The position numbers and the translations under genes are program-made. From Rhabditoides inermis (lineage: Eukaryota > Nematoda > Chromadorea > Rhabditida > Rhabditidae): a DNA stretch of 64,000 nt. The DNA lies in contig CAWZYM010000268.1 of assembly GCA_963966185.1 (NCBI GenBank), positions 16,001 through 80,000 of the forward strand, read 5' to 3'. The notes beneath the pieces are model-generated. The model had not been told where the DNA came from. It ran no database searches and worked only from the letters and a program-made list of their open reading frames with translations. Positions 58,150-64,000 of this stretch are shown here, piece after piece; position 1 is the first letter of the stretch, and each line of letters opens with the position of its first letter.

Positions 58150-59050
58150 CTCTCTTTGTTTGAAACTATTTGTTGAACGTATTTACGGAAAATGAAGCGA
58201 AGATGTTTCTTAGATGAGACACGTTCGCTGCGAACAGCAACAAAATCGATTACTTTCGTGGTTTTTTCTTCGAAATATAGGCAATGAGTGTAATTGGAGA
58301 GTAATCACGAAGTGGACTGCGTCCTGAAGTAATATGTAAACTTTCTGAAAAACATCACGCAAATCGGTCAAGTAAAAAACGGAAATATGCCCGCGGACAC
58401 ACAAGAAAAGGTGCAAAAGTGTCTATTTTTAGTGGTTTTCGATTTCGACCATAAATAGAGGTAATGAAAGCAAAATTGAGAACTGTCACAAAGTGGACTG
58501 CATCAGAAGACGTGAACTCAACTATCTTATGAGTTTCATGCAAACTGGTTCTGTATGAATCGAGTTATAACCGCGGAAACACTAAAAATCGCAAAAGTGA
58601 GGCGAGAGCGCGCGCGCGGCTCTTGCTAATTTGGCTATATTTTCCTTACACCGTAACCAATGATGATGAAACTTGCAGGTTAGTGACAGAACTATTTGTT
58701 GAAAGTAATTACAGAACAAGAAGCGAAACTGTTTCTTAGGTGAGAAGCTTTTGCAGCGGACAGCACCAAAATCGGCGAATTTTGAGGTTTTTCTACCAAA
58801 TATAGGCAATGAGTGTAATTGGAGAGTAATAACAAAGTGGACTGCATCCTCGAGTAATTTGCAAACTTTCTGCAAAGTTTGACGCAAATCGGTTCGGTAG
58901 AAACGGAGTTATGACCGCGGACACACAAGAAAAAGTGCAAAAGTGACCATTTTTGGTGGTTTTTCGACCAAATATGGACGTGGAGGAGGAGTTGAGAGGT
59001 GCCTGAATTTTGTCGTCGTCCTTGGAAGAGAACACAACTTTTTACCAAGT
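58150..59050. repeat. Internal Helitron repeats with AAATCGGTT word
   Basis: Diverged units share CAATGAGTGTAATTGGAGAG, AAAGTGGACTGCATC, a variant of GCAAATCGGTTCGGTAGAAA, CCGCGGACACACAAGAAAA and AAAGTGACCATTTTTGGTGG. They recur at about 58280, 58455 and 58805 here and about 60075, 60250 and 60600 in element C. Confidence 0.75.
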
Positions 59051-59131
59051 TTCATGTGATTCGGTTGAGTTTGAAGCTAGTTATGACTCTGGAATGACGG
59101 ACACCATGGGACATTTTAGTAGAAAAGGCAA

Positions 59132-59645
59132 CTAGCGCTCCGGCGCGCTGTTGCGCGCCTCCGCGCTAGATTATGAAAATGAGAAGAATAGAAATTCAAA
59201 CAAGTTTTTGTTATGATCAATAATACTGTTTATTTACAATTTCATAACATTTTGAGTGAAACTGATTATTAAAGTAGAGAAGATTAGTCGATTGATGTAT
59301 TGATTGCACTGATAAGTATGTGGTCTAGAGGCGATGCAATAATAATAATACCTGGTCTGCAAAGGCTTTGGTTAGCTGCCGCGTACCTCCGTTGTACAAG
59401 TCAGTAGATCTATGTATATTTCTGAATTTAAATGTTCTCGCTTATACAGAAAGAGCTTCCGCACGCTGCCTATCAATGTCTATGAATACATAGATCAATG
59501 ATAATCATTATACATTTCTTTTTCTGAACTATACTTTCCTTTGCTCATAAAAACTCTCTCTCATCTCCTCTCATTCTATCCCCCTCTCCCCCCCTCCCTC
59601 TCTCTCTCTGCTTCCTCTCTCTCTCTCTGCTTCCTCTCTCTCTCT

Positions 59646-59694
<49 letters not shown>

Positions 59695-59724
59695 TCTCTC
59701 TCTCTCTCTCTCTCTCTGCTCTCT

Positions 59725-59797
<73 letters not shown>

Positions 59798-60913
59798 TCT
59801 CTCTCTTTCTCTTTCTCTCTCTTTCGCTCTCTCCTCGTATTTCTTTTAGTGTTAATGCTTCGAAAAAAGAGAGCTTTGCTACTGCAACCTCTCTCCCTCT
59901 TTCATTTTCGCATTCTCTTTCTCTCTTTCTCTCTCTCTCTCTACGCACTATTTGTTGAAACTATTTGTTGAACGTATTTACGGAAAATGAAGCGGAGATG
60001 TTTCTTAGATGAGACACGTTCGCTCGAAAAAAGAGAGCTACAAATCGATTACGTCGTGGTTTTTCTTCGAAATATAGGCAATGAGTGTAGTTGGAGAGTA
60101 ATCACGAAGTGTACTGCGTCCTGAAGTGATATGTGAACTTTTTGAAAAGTTTCACGCAAATCGGTTCAGTAGAAACGGAGATATGCACGCGGACACACAA
60201 GAAAAGTGCAAAAGTGACCATTTTTGGTGGTATTTCGACCAAAAAAAGAGGTAATGAAAGCAAAATTGAGAACTGTCACAAAGTGGACTGCATCAGAAGA
60301 CGTGAACTCAACTATCTTATGAGTTTCATGCAAATTGGTTCTGTATGAATCGAGTTATGACCGCGGAAATACTAAAAATCGCAAAAGTGAGGCGAGAGCG
60401 CGCGCGCGGCTCTTGCTAATTTGGCTATATTTTCCTTACACCGTAACCAATGATGATGAAACTTGCAGGTTAGTGACAGAACTATTTGTTGAAAGTAATT
60501 ACAGAACAAGAAGCGAAACTGTTTCTTAGGTGAGAAGCTTTTGCAGCGGACAGCACCAAAATCGGCGAATTTTGAGGTTTTTCTACCAAATATAGGCAAT
60601 GAGTGTAATTGGAGAGTAATCACAAAGTGGACTGCATCCTGAAGTACTATGTAAACTTTTCGCAAAGTTTGACGCAAATCGGTTCGGTAGAAACGGAATT
60701 ATGCCCGCGGACACACAAGAAAAAGTGCAAAAGTGACCATTTTTGGTGGTTTTTTGACCAAATATGGACGTAGAGGAGGAGTTGAGAGGTGCCTGAATTT
60801 TGTCGTCGTCCTTGGAAGAGAACACAACTTTTTACCAAGTTTCATGGGAATCGGTTGAGTTTGAAGCTAGTTATGACTCTGGAATGACGGACACCATAGG
60901 ACATTTTAGTAGA
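59132..60913 (-). mobile_element. Helitron-like element C (non-autonomous)
   Basis: Same termini as B: TCTACTAAAATGTCCTATGG at 60913 and GGCGCGC-AACA-GCGCGCC-GGAGCG-CTAG at 59132, followed by T. The CTAG of C lies 8 bp from the 5' end of B, so the two are stacked head-to-tail. Contents parallel B, including a CT-rich tract (59555-59945). Confidence 0.65.
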
Positions 60914-60947
60914 AAAGGCGATATAGCCCTGCCAGGGCGAACACACA

Positions 60948-61337
60948 TCATAACACTCTACTCACAGCACCACATTGCCACATAATGCAGTCAGAGCCGT
61001 GATTGGGAATAATACGATGACTATGACTTTGCCACACGACATAACAGGCACAAACAAAAGACGAAAACAAAACTAAACTAGCCCTTTTTGACACCAAAGA
61101 AACACAGAGTTTATATGAGGTTTTTAGATTATGTGAGATTGGTTCGAGTAGGAACACGTACCGAGCACTGCGTGTGCCCGCATGGGGGGCAGGGCGGTGT
61201 GGGTTGCGCGGCGAGCAGCTCGCTGAGTGACTGCTGCAGGTCAGCGAGGCGCGCCCCTGGATGCGGTGGTGCACGGTGATAGCGACGCAGTAGACAAGCG
61301 CAGCTGCCGCCGCCGCCTTCACGCTCGTCCGCACCAT
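60948..61337 (-). CDS. Candidate first exon of a membrane-anchored protein
   Basis: Starts MVRTSVKAAAAAALVYCVAI: a short basic N-terminus followed by a hydrophobic segment, as in type II Golgi anchors or uncleaved signals. A donor GTACGT lies at about 61158 (after GTRSAR). It could be the N-terminal exon of the sulfotransferase 6 kb downstream on the same strand, with the Helitrons in the intron, but the phase does not fit the next recognised exon directly. Frame beyond the donor is probably intronic. Confidence 0.3.
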   Translation of the reverse strand: MVRTSVKAAAAAALVYCVAITVHHRIQGRASLTCSSHSASCSPRNPHRPAPHAGTRSARYVFLLEPISHNLKTSYKLCVSLVSKRASLVLFSSFVCACYVVWQSHSHRIIPNHGSDCIMWQCGAVSRVL

Positions 61338-61499
61338 CGCGTGTGTGGGCGAGATCTGGCGGCGATGGTCCGCGCGATGCTTATCTCATCGCGTCGTCAC
61401 TTTCGCGATCGGTACAGGACAAAGGGGGCTTCCCCGCCGGATGGCGCGGGTTTCCCAGCGAGAGATCGTGCGGTGTGCGATAGGGCATGCGCGAGCGTT

Positions 61500-61595
61500 A
61501 TCTCTCTCTTTCTCTTTTTCTCTATTACTATCTCTCTCTCTCCCTCACTCTCTCTGTCCCTCTCTTTTTCACTTTCTCTTTCTCTTTTTATCTCA

Positions 61596-61631
<36 letters not shown>

Positions 61632-61652
61632 CTCTCTCTCTGTCTCCCTTTC
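61500..61652. repeat. CT-rich low-complexity tract
   Basis: Interrupted CT and CTTT tract; the long Ser/Leu/Phe frames over it (61227-61697) are artefacts. Confidence 0.9.
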
Positions 61653-61709
61653 CTAGTGTTTGGAGTGTTGTCTTCTAGTCAACTAGTGTCAAGTTGATTT
61701 TTGGAGTTT

Positions 61710-62290
61710 GAACCAAATTAACGGTTTATTTCTGGTTAACCAGAAATTTGCCACCCTTTTCGAAACCAGCGTCATTTAAAACCAGAAAAATTGGCCGGAA
61801 ATCATTGGCCGGACCAGAAATGTCTGGTTTTCGGGCGAAAAAAACAGAAATTTCTGGATTGGGTTTTGATATTGAAGTGTTTATTTCCACAGCAAGGGAG
61901 AAGTAAATAACGATAAAAGTTTTCATTCGGCCAGTACTGGTTTTGGTTTGACGGTCGGTCGAGTAATGCGACAACTCATTGCGATAAAATGTCCTCATAA
62001 TAGTTCATCTCATTCAAGACTCGAGAAATGATATTGACCGGTCTAAAAAAACCAGAGGTATAAACTACAAAACCAGAAACTTTTTTTTTTGAAAACCAGA
62101 AATTTCTGGTTCTGGTTCTGGTTTGGCCAGATTTCTCAAACCGGTTTATTTTGGCCGGTCATTTCTCTGGTCAACCAGAAAAAAAAACCGGTCATTGGTT
62201 TTATTTTGGCCGGTAATTCGACCAGAAAGCTGGTCGATAAATTGGTCCGAACATTGGTTTGGCGGTCAGGCGATAACAACACAAAAAAAT
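61710..62290. mobile_element. Element saturated with CCAGAAATTTCTGG and TTGGCCGG
   Basis: Many copies of ACCAGAAAT/ATTTCTGGT, TTGGCCGG/CCGGCCAA and AACCGGTT-like words on both strands surround a unique segment at about 61865-62040. The layout matches the elements at 782, 5288 and 23560. Terminal repeats are not resolved (possibly TTGAACCAA on the left against CAAACCAATG on the complement of the right). No coding sequence. Confidence 0.55.
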
Positions 62291-62507
62291 TATTAAATCA
62301 GTTTTCAGAAAACTCAGTAACAACACAATAAATTTATCGAATCAGTTTTAGAAAACTCAGTTTATTACATTTAACTTGAAATTTAAGCATGTAAAAGTGG
62401 CCACAACCTGAAGTCACATACGAATCATGAGCGACACAATGAAACACATCGGTGTTCGATACAACAGAATGAACAACATAAACATTTCACATCAGTCTGA
62501 TAACAAT

Positions 62508-63130
62508 TCAGAAGAACTGCGCGAGGTATCTGTTGACGCACGTCGGATCTTCGTGGTTCACAAAGTACACTCGCAGATGGCCCGCCTGCAAAATCACACT
62601 GTACTCATGAAACAAATAGCGAAATTGCGTGGTTGAACAAGACATAGTTATTATAATTATCTTTTGTTATAATAAGACATAAATATTATTATAATTTTAT
62701 TGTAATGCACTACCGTATATAATAATAAGACATACTTATTATTATAATTGTATTGTAATGAACTATTGTCAATGAATGCTGCAGTTCAAGATGCGTAGGT
62801 TTTCTCCTCACGTTTTTGACGCGATGCCAGGAGTAGCGGTGGTCGCTGAGCATCTCGTGGAAAAAGTCGCGCGTCTTCTCTCCAGCTTCGCAACGTCTGG
62901 ATCGTGGATCTGCAACGTGGCCATGCTAACAATGAAGTATATATAATTCCAGGTCCTGCAACTCGTCCGTGCCTTTTGAGAGCGCCGTAAATTTGTCTGC
63001 ACAAAACCATTTTGCGTAAAATGTCCGTATACTAATTGGTACTACAGGCTCTCACCTCCATGTCTGAACTGGCAGATGGTGACTCCGCTCCGATCGAACT
63101 CGCCGCCGCGCGCGAAGAACGGAAACATGC
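62508..63130 (-). CDS. 3' exons of an unidentified protein-coding gene
   Basis: Minus-strand exons: about 63053-63128 (MFPFFARGGEFDRSGVTICQ then FRHGG, between CATTCAG and GTGAGAG), about 62950-63000 (KFTALSKGTDELQDLEL), about 62812-62925 (CEAGEKTRDFFHEMLSDHRY then SWHRVKN, donor GTGAGG) and a last exon 62508-62585 (AGHLRVYFVNHEDPTCVNRY then LAQFF, TGA) after TTTTGCAG. The spliced frame looks like a globular protein. I do not recognise the family. The 5' part is upstream of 63130 or missing. The junction between the second and third exons is unclear. Confidence 0.5.
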
Positions 63131-63454
63131 CTGAATGGCACTGTTGTTTATCTGACGAGAAGAACAAGACGCTCCGGCGACAGGATATGTACAAAACTAT
63201 CGAGCTTAGCTGATGAGTGAAAGACAGACATGTATTCCGTCAACACGAAAACGCCAACAAATGAGGGGCTGATGTGCACTCGATATAAGTCGGTATCATT
63301 TGTGATTTTCGAGAGTATCGCTACAGTGCTACTTTCAACCTTATCCGGACCTTTCATCGCCCTCTACAGCATTGTAGCAGATTCGAAACATGCTTAACAA
63401 AACGATGTGATCGGCAAAATTCGGATGGGGAATTTGTGTTGTCAAAATATTATC

Positions 63455-63655
63455 AAAACATTCGCGGGCGAAGAAAAAACTTCTTTTTCAAATCTGCAAA
63501 TATTGCGATGACAGAATTCGTGGAACTTCATTGGCATGGTTTCCGCGAATTTGGCGACGGCAGAATTCGCTGAACTTTGTGTGTTTTCCGCGAATTTAGC
63601 GATGGCCAAATTCGCTGAAAAGCGATGGATCAAATTCGCTTTCACAAAAGTTCGG
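63455..63655. repeat. GAATTCGCTGAA-rich repeat segment
   Basis: Several GAATTCG, AATTCGCTGAA, TTTCCGCGAATTT and AAATTCGCT words in 200 bp, resembling the TTCGCGAA element at 23560; probably a fragment of that or a related element, next to a tRNA-like sequence. Confidence 0.45.
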
Positions 63656-63724
63656 CCGGTGAGGGGGATCGAACCGTCGTCCCTCGATCACGAAGCGTGA
63701 ATGTTACCAATACACCATGGCAGC
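63652..63724 (-). repeat. tRNA-like sequence, third core type
   Basis: On the minus strand the A box is TGGTGTATTGGTAAC and the B box GACGGTTCGATCCCC. The first four acceptor pairs can form (GCTG with CGGC) but the rest cannot, and the T stem is mismatched. It is a tRNA-derived repeat or a decayed tRNA gene. Confidence 0.45.
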
Positions 63725-64000
63725 TCGTTCACAGAGATTCTTAAACACTAAAACGTTGTGAAACATGCGCCATCATGATTTTGAAAAAGAAGTATGCAAA
63801 CGACTGTTGATGGTATATAAAAACATCTAAGTTTTAATATACCAGCAACAGCGAGAACTGTGTTCTTTCTTTTGAAATGCGAATAGCTAAACAGATGTGC
63901 GCAATTACATAGATGTTCGCGGACACATTCTCCAGTTCACAGAGGCTGAGAGAGAGAGCGGAGGTGGTATATTGGTAAGATGGACGGTTGGTGAACGGAG
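63725..64000. other. No recognised feature
   Basis: AT-rich window edge; no exon seen. Confidence 0.4.

Overview
The window looks like nuclear DNA from a nematode, probably a rhabditid. The evidence is several serpentine chemoreceptor genes of nematode-only families (srx type and str type), built from many short exons with introns of roughly 40-60 bp, canonical GT donors and TTTCAG-like acceptors, plus a carbohydrate sulfotransferase gene of the type common in nematodes. I see no bacterial operons, CRISPR arrays, rRNA genes or intact tRNA genes. I cannot name the species.

Layout. 1-3.2 kb: nested inverted-repeat elements, including a hAT-like MITE stuffed with AACCGGTT and a TA-flanked foldback MITE. 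3.7-22.2 kb: a chemoreceptor cluster, all on the minus strand. Within it about 4 kb (7550-11738) is duplicated in direct orientation at 13771-17578, and the roughly 2 kb between the copies holds a truncated MULE-transposase-like gene. 23.2-26.8 kb: an inverted duplication whose right arm carries a complete str-type receptor (26437-27808). 27.9-30.1 kb: a second, unrelated 2.3 kb foldback element. 30.2-34.8 kb: a degenerate CR1/Jockey-like LINE with two ORFs. 35.2-44.6 kb: an LTR-gag/pro-LTR-gag/pro-LTR array with a 4-bp target-site duplication and no reverse transcriptase, its first LTR split by a second truncated LINE. 44.6-48.9 kb: a tRNA-like MITE, microsatellites, a short tandem repeat and one uncertain gene. 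49.0-51.1 kb: a complete nine-exon srx receptor. 52.2-54.9 kb: the carbohydrate sulfotransferase. 54.9-60.9 kb: three head-to-tail Helitron-like elements. 61-64 kb: a candidate first exon, a palindrome-motif element, the 3' exons of an unidentified gene and a tRNA-like sequence.

The host genes encode sensory receptors and a Golgi enzyme and do not form an operon or pathway. The main biology is mobile DNA. Recurring themes are (i) TTAA-flanked MITEs with shared ends and tRNA-like cores that differ between copies, (ii) non-coding elements saturated with one short palindrome, a different palindrome in each element, and (iii) the tandem RT-less LTR retrotransposon. Several insertions have their own empty site elsewhere in the window, so boundaries can be read directly. 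Exon calls were made by eye from reading frame, splice motifs and comparison between paralogues, and individual exon ends may be off by a few bases.
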